A DNA stretch of 29,334 nucleotides from JAZKSG01 sp964384785 (GTDB taxonomy: Archaea > Thermoplasmatota > E2 > DHVEG-1), in the NCBI GenBank assembly GCA_964384785.1, contig CAYLLH010000096.1, positions 1-29,334 of the forward strand. The letters are read 5' to 3'. Positions 18,745 through 26,167 of the stretch are shown in pieces (position 1 is the stretch's first letter; the number at the start of each line of letters is the position of its first letter). A program made the position numbers and the translations under genes. The notes beneath the pieces are model-generated. The model was not told the DNA's origin. It ran no database searches and saw nothing but the letters and a program-made list of their open reading frames with translations.

Positions 18745-19287
18745 ATGAAGTATCTTAAAATTCCGATGTCTCGTGTTGGAGTATTAATCGGTCAGAACGG
18801 TGAAACAAAAAAAGAACTCGAAACAAGATTAGATATCGAGCTTGATATTAACTCACGTGAAGGTGAAGTTGTAATAAAAGAAAAAGAAGAAACCGATCCT
18901 TTAAACAAAATTAAAGCTCATAACATAGTAAAAGCCATCGGACGAGGTTTTTCACCTGAAAAAGCTTTACGTTTGATGAAAGATAATTCTGATTTTTTTG
19001 TTTTTGATTTACGTGAATATGTAAAAAAAAAGGGTAAACATCTACGTCGTTTAAAAGGAAGAGTAATTGGTAAGCAAGGTAAAACAAAAAATATATTAGA
19101 AGAACTCACAGGATCATACATATCAGTTTTCGGACATACCATATCAGTGATTTCAGATATTGAAAACATGAACATTATGAAAAAATCAATAGATATGCTT
19201 CTTACAGGTTCTAAACAAGCAACGGTTTACAAGTTTGTAGAGCGAGAAATGAAGGAACTTAGACTTCAACAAAGATATGGCCTCTGA
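18745..19287 (+). CDS. Two-KH-domain rRNA-processing protein (Pno1/Dim2 homologue)
   Basis: The protein is 180 residues from ATG 18745. KH1 has the GxxG loop in VGVLIGQNGETKKELE. KH2 has GRVIGKQGKTKNILEELTGSYISVFG. The linker AIGRGFSPEKALRLM is typical of archaeal Dim2. In archaea Dim2 binds the 3' end of 16S rRNA and works with Rio1 and aIF1A. The ORF is open to TTG 18724, but GGGGTTGA at 18727-18734 is better read as the ribosome-binding site for ATG 18745. It is followed by an A/T-rich promoter region and the tRNA-Asn gene. Confidence 0.95.
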   Translation: MKYLKIPMSRVGVLIGQNGETKKELETRLDIELDINSREGEVVIKEKEETDPLNKIKAHNIVKAIGRGFSPEKALRLMKDNSDFFVFDLREYVKKKGKHLRRLKGRVIGKQGKTKNILEELTGSYISVFGHTISVISDIENMNIMKKSIDMLLTGSKQATVYKFVEREMKELRLQQRYGL

Positions 19288-19316
19288 ATAAATAAATTTT
19301 TTTTAGGGGTTAATCT

Positions 19317-19356
19317 TTTAAAATATAATTCTATTCAGGTGTTCTAAAATAAATAA
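19317..19356 (+). promoter_or_regulatory. Putative tRNA-Asn promoter region
   Basis: Two A/T-rich elements precede the tRNA: TTTAAAATATAAT (about 19318-19330) and TAAAATAAATAAA (about 19344-19356). The second lies roughly 15-25 nt before the mature 5' end. Either could serve as TATA box, and they cannot be separated by eye. Confidence 0.4.
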
Positions 19357-19406
19357 AAAAACTTAGTATGCCGTCGTAGCTCAGTTGGTGGAGCACTCGG
19401 CTGTTA

Positions 19407-19930
19407 AAGTAAGTGAAAGATATGGTCTTAATAGACCTCTCAGAACTGATCCCCGAAAAAACATCTCGTGGAGATATAGTAATAAGCGATGTTTCTAAGA
19501 ATGATATCGTAGTTACATATACTCGAAAACGAGGAAGACCAAGGCCTTGTAGGATTAAAAGATATATAGATAAAGAGATCTTTCTACTAGGTATTACAAT
19601 CTGGGCGTGTGAAGGGACAAGAAGAAGATTTCATGAATTAGAAATCTCTAATTCCTCTGAAGTTATAACAGATATATGGATGACTCTTCTACGCGGGTTA
19701 GGGATTGATAAACTTGCTCGATTTCGAGTTCAAGCATTAGAAAATGAAGTTAAAAAATGTGAATTGTTCTGGGAGAAAAAACTGGGTATTTCAAAGACTG
19801 GAAAACCCATAACACATATAAGAAAAATTAGATCGAATAGTAATGGTGTGGTTAATATCCGTATTAATAGCACCATCCTAAAGGAATTATTTGTCTATTG
19901 GGTACATATCCTTCCAACTTTGCTGCAGTA
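19407..19930 (+). other. Archaeal bulge-helix-bulge intron carrying a homing-endonuclease ORF
   Basis: The junctions form a complete BHB. The outer helix is the anticodon stem. The 4-bp central helix pairs CTGT (19401-19404) with GCAG (19925-19928). Two 3-nt bulges, TAA at 19405-19407 and TAA at 19929-19931, are each cut after the second base. The inner helix pairs 19408-19413 with 19919-19924 (A-U, G-C, U-G, A-U, A-U, G-U). Cutting gives the exact exons of tRNA-Asn. At 524 nt it is far longer than ordinary archaeal tRNA introns, and 519 nt of that is one ORF. No room is left for a group I core, so splicing by the archaeal tRNA endonuclease is inferred. Confidence 0.93.
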
Positions 19931-19931
19931 A
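19413..19931 (+). CDS. LAGLIDADG-like homing endonuclease encoded in the tRNA-Asn intron
   Basis: The protein is 172 residues from GTG 19413, or 169 from ATG 19422. GTGA at 19413-19416 could be the ribosome-binding site of the ATG. A basic segment TRKRGRPRPCRIKRYI precedes one LAGLIDADG-type helix, FLLGITIWACEGTRRR, where the Glu before Gly fits the metal-binding acidic position. A family-like NSSEVITDIWMTLLRGLGI and FWEKKLGI follow, then a C-terminal NGVVNIRINS strand. With a single motif it should act as a homodimer, cutting intronless tRNA-Asn genes and possibly helping splicing as a maturase. Its stop codon TAA (19929-19931) uses the first base of the 3' exon. G+C looks higher than in the neighbouring KH gene, consistent with recent arrival. 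The family call is by motif only. Confidence 0.82.
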   Translation: MKDMVLIDLSELIPEKTSRGDIVISDVSKNDIVVTYTRKRGRPRPCRIKRYIDKEIFLLGITIWACEGTRRRFHELEISNSSEVITDIWMTLLRGLGIDKLARFRVQALENEVKKCELFWEKKLGISKTGKPITHIRKIRSNSNGVVNIRINSTILKELFVYWVHILPTLLQ

Positions 19932-19980
19932 CCGAGCGGTCACCGGTTCGAGTCCGGTCGACGGCGCTAAAAAAATATAG

Positions 19981-20000
19981 GTTAGGATATTTTTCCTAAC
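19981..20000. terminator. Stem-loop shared by tRNA-Asn and the convergent zinc-ribbon gene
   Basis: GTTAGGA (19981-19987) pairs perfectly with TCCTAAC (19994-20000) around a 6-nt loop. It lies 14 nt past the tRNA 3' end and directly against the stop codon of the minus-strand ORF at 20001. T-rich DNA follows on the plus strand and A/T-rich sequence on the other, so it may end both transcripts. Confidence 0.5.
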
Positions 20001-20162
20001 TTATTCTTTTCTCATTATAGATTTATCCATATCAGATATTTTCATCCATTCGCGACTGTGGCATTCTGGACAAACAAATAATGTAGTGTCTAATCCATCA
20101 GATAATTCTTCTGGGATCATAAAATCTGAATGGCAATTCTTACAATGATTAATTGTAATCAT
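20001..20162 (-). CDS. Small zinc-ribbon protein (53 aa)
   Basis: A 53-residue ORF with two zinc knuckles: HCKNC (Cys7, Cys10) and VCPECH (Cys31, Cys34), spaced 20 residues apart. This is a standard zinc ribbon. An AAAGGG lies just before the ATG. Proteins of this type act as nucleic-acid or protein-binding modules, and the exact role is unknown. It is convergent with tRNA-Asn and sits upstream of the C25 peptidase gene on the same strand order, about 90 nt from that gene's stop. Confidence 0.72.
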   Translation of the reverse strand: MITINHCKNCHSDFMIPEELSDGLDTTLFVCPECHSREWMKISDMDKSIMRKE

Positions 20163-20252
20163 ATACCCTTTTCACTTCCCATATAGTATTCTGTCATTCA
20201 AGGTATATATAGTTTCCTAAAAGAAAGAAGAATAAAGTTTGATGTTTTTTTG

Positions 20253-22139
20253 TTAGTATCCACCAATTTTAAGTGTTGGATCTCCGAAAAGCTGCCATTG
20301 TTGAACCATTTTGATATCCATCTCGTCACCAGCTCCTAGAAATGAATGCAGGTATTCTTTGAAAGTTTCTTGTTGTGTTTCACCTAGAATATCAATGTTT
20401 TTATTTTGATAGAGTTTTAAAAAGTTTAGTTCAAGCCAGCCATCATATATCTCTAGATAATCGTTTACACCATTGTTGTCGTTATCATCCATTGCATGTG
20501 TCCCTAGGCCAGTATTTGCAATTGTTGCAATGCTGCCTCCTCTTTTCTGAACTGCTAAATGCCAAGCCCAACAGTGAGTGTCCATAAGAAGTTGTCTTTT
20601 TGCAACATCATACTGTCCGTTGTTACAACCACCGACAATTGTTATTGGTAGTTTGTTTTTATTTCTTAAGAAATTCATATGATAGTTTTTGTAAAATGAA
20701 AATATTGTAAGTCCAAGTCGTCCCATTGATGGCGCCCAACCAGTTGCATCGGGTGGATAGTGAATACCCCATGCGTTTATTCCTCCATGCCCGCAGAAAT
20801 ATGCAAAACCTGCTCCTTGGTTCATAGCTTTACGTATCTGTCTTGTCAAAAGGACACTGTCTTCTTTGGCATAAAGTTCTACTGGGTTGAAATCATCCAT
20901 TATCTCTTTTGCTTTTTCCATAATTAGTACGCCTTCGCTAATCTGTCCTTCATCTGCCCAATGATCGCCGCTAACAAGAATCATGTCTTTGAACCATTCA
21001 CTGCCTTTAGTCTGTGTCTCATAAGTGATTATTTTATCAACAATTGTTTTAACTTCTCGTTTGTCTCTGCATGGAAGACGACCAAGTATTACATCAGGAT
21101 ATAAGTCCATTTCATCGATTATTTCACCATCGAATTCAGCAAAAACATCGTTGTTGTTTGTATCCCAACTACTAAAATTACCTGTGCTGTCATAAATATC
21201 TGAGTAGTATAAATCTGATATGAACTCTGGTTCAAGTATTTCCTGGGTTCCTTCTCTGATCAAAACATGACTGTATCTAACTGGTAGATGCCAGTTTTCT
21301 GATTGTCCATCTCTTCCGCCTACAAGTAAAACATATTTTATTCCAGAGTTTTCGATTTCTTGTTTGATATGATATTTGATTTTTTCTTGAAGATCTCGTC
21401 CTTTACCGTTTTGATCTATTTCTTGAACAGTGGCAATTTCAGTGTTGATACCTTGATTATTTTTATGATCTACAAGTTTCTGAAGATTTTTAACGAAACT
21501 ATCTGGTGAGATTATGAGTAGATCGTATTTGTTTACATCGTTTAGTATTGTAGTGTTTGGTTCTTTGTATGTTATTTTAAAACTTACTTTGTCAACAAAA
21601 TTAACCTGGTTATCAACAGGGAAATATGTTACAGGGTTGATCCTTACACTGATAAATGTTTTATGTTCTCCATTTGAAAGTCCTCCACCAAGATGATAAG
21701 AAACATAATTTGATGGATACATTTCATTGCTGTTATAGATTTCTTCACTTTCTTCAGTTAAAGTTGAACAAGAACCATATGCTATTTTTTTAGGAAGTGA
21801 AATATTTTCTGGGTTTGAAGTATGTGTTTCAAAATCAACTATTTGAGTTCCAAAAGGAAGTTCAAAAGTTGTAACATTTACTGGTAAAACAGGCCATTGA
21901 TCATGGATGCTGTTAAAATCAGATTCAGCTACATAAATATTCAAATCATCTTTTCCTTCTGAAATTTCAGGATATGAGAAACTAAATTCTTTTTCAATAA
22001 CTTTTAATCCTTCTGGTAATTTTTTTCCTTTATCTTCCTCTTTTTCTGGTTTGTATACTATAAGTGTTATTCCAATTGCAGAAATTACTAGAATTAATAC
22101 TAATAAAACTGCTAAAATTTTAATTGTTGATTTATTCAT
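20253..22139 (-). CDS. Gingipain-family cysteine peptidase (C25), membrane-anchored or secreted
   Basis: A 628-residue protein with an N-terminal hydrophobic segment (residues 8-28) acting as signal or anchor and an acidic/basic linker KPEKEEDKGKK. A propeptide-like beta domain (about 45-195) precedes the Peptidase_C25 domain (about 205-610). Visible motifs are YDLLIISPDSF, YVLLVGG, DLYYSDIYD, DVILGRLPCR, then CGHGG with His451 and VGGCNNG with Cys505, which fit the His/Cys catalytic dyad. It ends LFGDPTLKIGGY. It probably degrades extracellular protein, matching the detrital-protein lifestyle proposed for related archaea. It is divergent from heliorhodopsin. Confidence 0.9.
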   Translation of the reverse strand: MNKSTIKILAVLLVLILVISAIGITLIVYKPEKEEDKGKKLPEGLKVIEKEFSFSYPEISEGKDDLNIYVAESDFNSIHDQWPVLPVNVTTFELPFGTQIVDFETHTSNPENISLPKKIAYGSCSTLTEESEEIYNSNEMYPSNYVSYHLGGGLSNGEHKTFISVRINPVTYFPVDNQVNFVDKVSFKITYKEPNTTILNDVNKYDLLIISPDSFVKNLQKLVDHKNNQGINTEIATVQEIDQNGKGRDLQEKIKYHIKQEIENSGIKYVLLVGGRDGQSENWHLPVRYSHVLIREGTQEILEPEFISDLYYSDIYDSTGNFSSWDTNNNDVFAEFDGEIIDEMDLYPDVILGRLPCRDKREVKTIVDKIITYETQTKGSEWFKDMILVSGDHWADEGQISEGVLIMEKAKEIMDDFNPVELYAKEDSVLLTRQIRKAMNQGAGFAYFCGHGGINAWGIHYPPDATGWAPSMGRLGLTIFSFYKNYHMNFLRNKNKLPITIVGGCNNGQYDVAKRQLLMDTHCWAWHLAVQKRGGSIATIANTGLGTHAMDDNDNNGVNDYLEIYDGWLELNFLKLYQNKNIDILGETQQETFKEYLHSFLGAGDEMDIKMVQQWQLFGDPTLKIGGY

Positions 22140-22311
22140 ATTTTGATTATTCCCCCAACGAAATGTGTAAAATAATATATTTTTATGACAATATAAGAGT
22201 TTCGTAATTATAATAACAAAAAAATATTAAATAGAGTAATAAATTAATAGTTTTTAAAGAAAACATAAATAATAGAAAAATGTTACAAACAGGCGGAGTT
22301 GAAAAATTTTT

Positions 22312-23085
22312 ATGGGGGAAAAAAAGGAAGTAAAATTTGAAAGCCTGAGAAAATTTAATCTTGTAATGGGTTTTTTTCATCTAATACAAGGAATATTAAT
22401 GCTATCAATAAGTAAATGGGAAGCATGGGAAATAACAACAACATATTTAGAGTTCAACCCTGTAACAAGATCATTAGAACCAGCTGTAGCAACAGTTTTT
22501 GAAATACCAATAGCACCACTTGTGGCACTTTTCTTATTCATGTCTGCAACAGCACATTTCTTACTATCAACAGCACTATATGACTGGTATGTAAAAAACC
22601 TAAAAAAACATATGAACAAAGCACGATGGATAGAATACGCATTTAGTGCTTCCCTTATGATATGGATAATAGCTATGCTAACAGGAATATATGACATAGG
22701 AACCCTAATTGCATTATTCACTCTAACTATGGTTATGAACCTAATGGGTCTAGTCATGGAAGTACACAATCAAACAACCAAAAAAACAGACTGGACTTCA
22801 TACATTATTGGCTGCATAGCAGGATTCGTACCCTGGGTTGTAATATTTATTCAACTTTTAGCATCATCAACCTACGGAAACGGAGAAGTGCCAGATTTTG
22901 TAATAGGAATCTTTGTATCCATTGCAATATTTTTTAACTTGTTTGCAGTAAACATGATACTACAATACAAAAAAATCGGGAAATGGGAAAACTACCTATA
23001 TGGAGAAAAAATGTACATAGTACTAAGCCTTCTAGCTAAATCAGCATTAGCCTGGCAGGTTTTCGCAGGAACATTACAACCATAA
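22312..23085 (+). CDS. Heliorhodopsin (retinal-binding photoreceptor)
   Basis: A 257-residue protein with seven predicted transmembrane helices. TM7 reads YIVLSLLAKSALAWQVFAG, with Lys243 as the retinal Schiff-base lysine. TM3 has RWIEYAFSASLMIW with Glu109, the counterion position of heliorhodopsins. His23 and His82 sit in TM1 and TM2 at positions conserved in the family. The long extracellular loop between TM1 and TM2 (about 38-66) is also typical. Heliorhodopsins are inverted in the membrane and do not pump ions. Proposed roles are light sensing or regulation of a neighbour enzyme. A GGCGGAG lies 12-18 nt before the ATG. No carotenoid or retinal synthesis gene is in the window. Confidence 0.95.
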   Translation: MGEKKEVKFESLRKFNLVMGFFHLIQGILMLSISKWEAWEITTTYLEFNPVTRSLEPAVATVFEIPIAPLVALFLFMSATAHFLLSTALYDWYVKNLKKHMNKARWIEYAFSASLMIWIIAMLTGIYDIGTLIALFTLTMVMNLMGLVMEVHNQTTKKTDWTSYIIGCIAGFVPWVVIFIQLLASSTYGNGEVPDFVIGIFVSIAIFFNLFAVNMILQYKKIGKWENYLYGEKMYIVLSLLAKSALAWQVFAGTLQP

Positions 23086-23141
23086 TTTTTTTCTTTTTTT
23101 TGAAAGATTATTATACCTAAAAAAATATTTGTAAAGATTAT

Positions 23142-23255
23142 ATGGACCCAGTAGCACTCGTGTTATTTTTAATAATTTTCTGTATTGGAGTATTTGTTTT
23201 TATCCTTTTCAGCTCTTTAAGGCATCATATGAGGATAAAAAATTTGTTGAGATAA
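23142..23255 (+). CDS. Tiny single-TM membrane protein downstream of heliorhodopsin
   Basis: A 37-residue ORF: MDPVA, a hydrophobic run of about 20 residues (LVLFLIIFCIGVFVFILF), then a basic tail SSLRHHMRIKNLLR. It has the form of a one-helix membrane peptide with the basic end inside. TATTATA at about 23110-23116 is 26 nt before the ATG, so it could be leaderless. An adjacent hairpin with T-rich tail (23273-23285) would end the transcript. No homologue is recognised. Confidence 0.5.
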   Translation: MDPVALVLFLIIFCIGVFVFILFSSLRHHMRIKNLLR

Positions 23256-23272
23256 GTTTTTGAAGTGAAATA

Positions 23273-23285
23273 AAGGCTGCGCCTT
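23273..23285 (+). terminator. Short GC hairpin after the tiny membrane ORF
   Basis: AAGGC (23273-23277) pairs with GCCTT (23281-23285) around TGC, followed by AATTT. It is one of the few G+C clusters in the gap. It probably ends transcription from heliorhodopsin and the small ORF. The rest of the gap to 23440 is A/T-rich and holds the promoter and the GTGGAGGCG ribosome-binding site of the next gene. Confidence 0.4.
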
Positions 23286-23440
23286 AATTTCCCTAGTATG
23301 ATGTTTTAAATATCTACTGATTTTTTAAATTTTAAATATTTTAGAAAAAATTTTTTTGTTAGTGAAAAGACTTAAAAACTATTAGTTAATGACTGTTAAT
23401 TAGATATTTTTTAAACCCTTTTTGTGGAGGCGAAAATAAA

Positions 23441-25207
23441 ATGATAAAAAAAATAACTATAATTGCTATGATAGTAATTCTACTCTTAAGTGGAATATCT
23501 GTAATAGGAATCGGGAATGAAAACAAAGAAAAAATAAGTAAAATTAATGAATCAATCAATTTATCTGATTTATCTGTAAAAGAAATAGATGATAAAGTAA
23601 AATTGGATTTTGATCAATCTACATCTTTTACAACTGAAACAGATAAACCAATGATACCTGTTTTAACAAAAGTTTACAACCTACCATTTGGGTCAACAAT
23701 TAAAAATGTTGATGTAAGTTTTTCAGATTCTGAACAAATTATTTTAACAAAAACAATAAAAAAAGCTCCAGAACCAAAATCTTTGATCAATTTAGAAACA
23801 AAAAACAAAGAAAAAATAATGCCTGAAAAAACAGAAGTTGTCACTAACGCAGATGTTTATCCAACAAAAAGTTTTGAATATACAACTGGTACGGGTTTAT
23901 ACAATGGAAAACACAGCATGTTTCTAGTTGTTCATTGTTACCCTGTTCGTTTTTTAGCTAAAGAAAACAAAGTTTCCCACTATAAAAATGTAGATATTAG
24001 CATAGAATATCAAAAACCAGTCTGTTCCACAGTTTTTGAAGATGAATATGATATGTTAATAATAACTCCAGAAGTTTTTTCACAATCTCTAGGAAGACTA
24101 ATGGATCATAAAAAATCAAATAATGTTGAAACGATTTTGAAAACAACAGAGGAGATATACTCGAGTTCTAAAGGTCGTGATAAAGCTGAGAAAATAAAAT
24201 ATTTCATTTATGATGCTATAAAAGATTGGGGTATTGATTATGTCTTAATAGTTGGAGATATGGATTATACTCCTATGCGTATGACTGATATTAATATCTA
24301 CAACAGTGAAGGCATCCCAACCGATCTTTATTATGCTGATGTTTTTGATTCAGAAGGAGATTTTTGCTGTTGGGATGGAAATAATAATGATGTTTTTGGT
24401 GAATACGACCGACACCAGGGCGACCTTGATGATCTTGATCTTTATGCAGATGTGTACATTGGCAGGATTCCTTGTAAAAACAACCGTGAATTAAATATTG
24501 TGATAGATAAAATAATGACATATGAAACTTCAACCTATGGACAAAACTGGTTTAATAACGCTGTTCTTATGGGTGGAGATACGTTTCCAAATCATGGACC
24601 ACTTGAAGGAGAAATGGTGACTGATGCTATCTCTGAAGAACTTACAGATTTTAACTGTATAAAACTTTGGACATCAATGGGTAACTATAATTGGTTAAAT
24701 ATTAACAGAAAAATAACAGATGGTGCAGGTTTTGTAAGCTATTCTGGTCATGGATACCAATTTGGTTTTGGCACATCGGCACCAAATGAGGAAGAAAGAA
24801 TCGAATACTATACACCATATGCTCTTGGAATGAGAAACAAAGAAAAATACCCTGTAATATTCTTTGATGCATGTTCTACAGCAGAGCTTGATTACAATTT
24901 CTATGGTATAAAACTTCCAACTTTTGCATGGTTTTTAATAAAAAAACCAGTGGGTGGAGCAGTAGCAACAATAGGAGCGACAAGAGTTGCTTTTACAATG
25001 GTTGATAACGATGGAATACATGGTGGTGCAGGTTTTCTAAACCTTCATTTCTTCAAAGCATATAAGCCTGGTATAAGTGTTTCAGAAATGCTAGTACAGT
25101 CACAAAATGATTATTTGAATAATGCACCATGGAAAGATTGCGTAACTTTAGAAGAATTCAACCTGCTTGGGGATCCAAGTCTCAAAATAGGTGGATATTC
25201 TTCTTAA
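23441..25207 (+). CDS. Second gingipain-family cysteine peptidase (C25), secreted
   Basis: The 588-residue protein has a signal peptide of about 24 residues (MIKKITIIAMIVILLLSG...). A beta propeptide-like region contains VYNLPFGSTIKNV, and the C25 domain runs from about 200 to 580. Motifs: YDMLIITPEVF, YVLIVGDMDY, DLYYADVFDSEGDF, DVYIGRIPCKN, then SYSGHG with His437 and FFDACST with Cys478. It ends NLLGDPSLKIGGY, nearly the same as the paralogue at 20253-22139, and both share the layout of the domain. Overall similarity looks moderate, so the duplication is old. No C-terminal anchor is visible. A GGAGGCG lies about 8 nt before the ATG. Confidence 0.9.
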   Translation: MIKKITIIAMIVILLLSGISVIGIGNENKEKISKINESINLSDLSVKEIDDKVKLDFDQSTSFTTETDKPMIPVLTKVYNLPFGSTIKNVDVSFSDSEQIILTKTIKKAPEPKSLINLETKNKEKIMPEKTEVVTNADVYPTKSFEYTTGTGLYNGKHSMFLVVHCYPVRFLAKENKVSHYKNVDISIEYQKPVCSTVFEDEYDMLIITPEVFSQSLGRLMDHKKSNNVETILKTTEEIYSSSKGRDKAEKIKYFIYDAIKDWGIDYVLIVGDMDYTPMRMTDINIYNSEGIPTDLYYADVFDSEGDFCCWDGNNNDVFGEYDRHQGDLDDLDLYADVYIGRIPCKNNRELNIVIDKIMTYETSTYGQNWFNNAVLMGGDTFPNHGPLEGEMVTDAISEELTDFNCIKLWTSMGNYNWLNINRKITDGAGFVSYSGHGYQFGFGTSAPNEEERIEYYTPYALGMRNKEKYPVIFFDACSTAELDYNFYGIKLPTFAWFLIKKPVGGAVATIGATRVAFTMVDNDGIHGGAGFLNLHFFKAYKPGISVSEMLVQSQNDYLNNAPWKDCVTLEEFNLLGDPSLKIGGYSS

Positions 25208-25262
25208 AACCTCATATTTTTTCCCAAAAATTTTTTAAAACTAAAATTATATTATATTTTTT

Positions 25263-25490
25263 ATGATTTTAATTAAGAAAACTTGTTTTTTATGTTTTAT
25301 ACTTCTAATACTTATCAGTTTTTCACAAATTTCAGCAATAAACATTCAAAATCATTATGAAAATCTTAATTCTATCTCAGAATGGATTGTTGATGATGAA
25401 GGAGATGGGGATTTTACTTGTATTCAAGAAGCTTTAGAACATGCCTCTGATGGCGATACTATATCTGTTTTTAGGTTGGATAACCTTTAA
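25263..25490 (+). pseudogene. Truncated exported beta-helix (NosD-like) protein
   Basis: A 75-residue ORF: a signal peptide (MILIKKTCFLCFILLILISFSQISA), a short spacer, then WIVDDEGDGDFTCIQEALEHASDGDTISV. This is the usual first turn of archaeal/bacterial right-handed beta-helix surface proteins, where many more repeats normally follow. Here the frame ends after FRLDNL. The rest of the protein is absent, so this is read as a remnant left by deletion or recombination at about 25470. A small inverted repeat AGGTT/AACCT (25473-25486) sits at the breakpoint. Confidence 0.65.
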
Positions 25491-25597
25491 AATTTTTATA
25501 AATGGGAATTACCAACTTTTGAACCTGTTTTTCAACTTCTATAATTGCTACATAATCTATAAAAAAAGAAAAAAAATTTAGATTTTGATTTAAATGT

Positions 25598-26167
25598 TTA
25601 TGATTCCTGTATCCACCAACATCGGGTTATTTCAGCAAAACCCATCGGGATAAATACAAGAATTTCTACTAAAGTTACAACCCATTCTGGAGGTTCGATA
25701 TCAATTGGAGTACTTGAAGGCCAGAAAAATTCACCAACAATTACAATAGAGAACACCCAAAGGAATGTAATCCAACAACCAGGTCTCAAAAGTGAGAGTA
25801 GAGGTAAAATACTTTTAAAAATTTCCCAAATTGCGTTTATTATTATTGCTAATAATAGAATTATACAGGATGGTTCAGGTTCTTCTCCGAATGTTTCTAT
25901 GGTTTCTTTATATGGCTTAAGAACTTTTTCTTCTATATTTTCAATATCTTTTGAGGTTATTCCGATTTTTTCTGCCAAATCATAAATTGTTTCTCCGCTT
26001 TGACCGCATAATAAACAATCTACTTTATCATCTAATTTTTTTTCTGAATCTTCAATTTTATTTTCATTTTTTTCAACGGGCTGCAGTTGAATGCTGCTTA
26101 TTGCTGGCATTGATAGCATTAACGCTGCTGCGATTATGCTAAATAATATTATTTTCTTTTTTTTCAT
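25598..26167 (-). CDS. Exported/membrane protein of unknown function (189 aa)
   Basis: A signal peptide (MKKKKIILFSIIAAALMLSMPAISS) is followed by a charged Lys/Glu/Asp segment and a CLLCG pair. A helical part is followed by two or three hydrophobic segments: CIILLLAIIINAIWEIF (about 102-118), ITFLWVFSIVIVGEFFW (about 133-150) and VVTLVEILVFIPMGFAEI (about 163-180). No known domain is seen. The ribosome-binding site GGTGAT is 5 nt from the ATG, in the same leader sequence as the gene at 26253-26675. Role unknown. Confidence 0.65.
   Translation of the reverse strand: MKKKKIILFSIIAAALMLSMPAISSIQLQPVEKNENKIEDSEKKLDDKVDCLLCGQSGETIYDLAEKIGITSKDIENIEEKVLKPYKETIETFGEEPEPSCIILLLAIIINAIWEIFKSILPLLSLLRPGCWITFLWVFSIVIVGEFFWPSSTPIDIEPPEWVVTLVEILVFIPMGFAEITRCWWIQES

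Larger units (their letters stand above)
19370..19966 (+). tRNA. tRNA-Asn (anticodon GTT), interrupted by a 524-nt intron
   Basis: The exons are 19370-19406 and 19931-19966. The acceptor stem GCCGTCG (19370-19376) pairs with CGACGGC (19959-19965), with discriminator G73 at 19966. The D stem GCTC pairs with GAGC. The anticodon stem CTCGG (19396-19400) pairs with CCGAG (19932-19936) around the loop CTGTTAA, with anticodon GTT at 19403-19405. The T stem ACCGG/CCGGT carries loop TTCGAGT. All stems are fully paired after intron removal. CCA is not encoded, as in many archaeal tRNAs. G73 suits archaeal asparagine tRNA. The intron sits between positions 37 and 38, the canonical archaeal site. Confidence 0.97.

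Noticed and set aside
19407..19930. Group I intron in the tRNA anticodon loop
   Set aside because: 519 of 524 nt are coding, leaving no space for P3-P8 helices, and the junctions form a perfect archaeal BHB at the 37/38 site.
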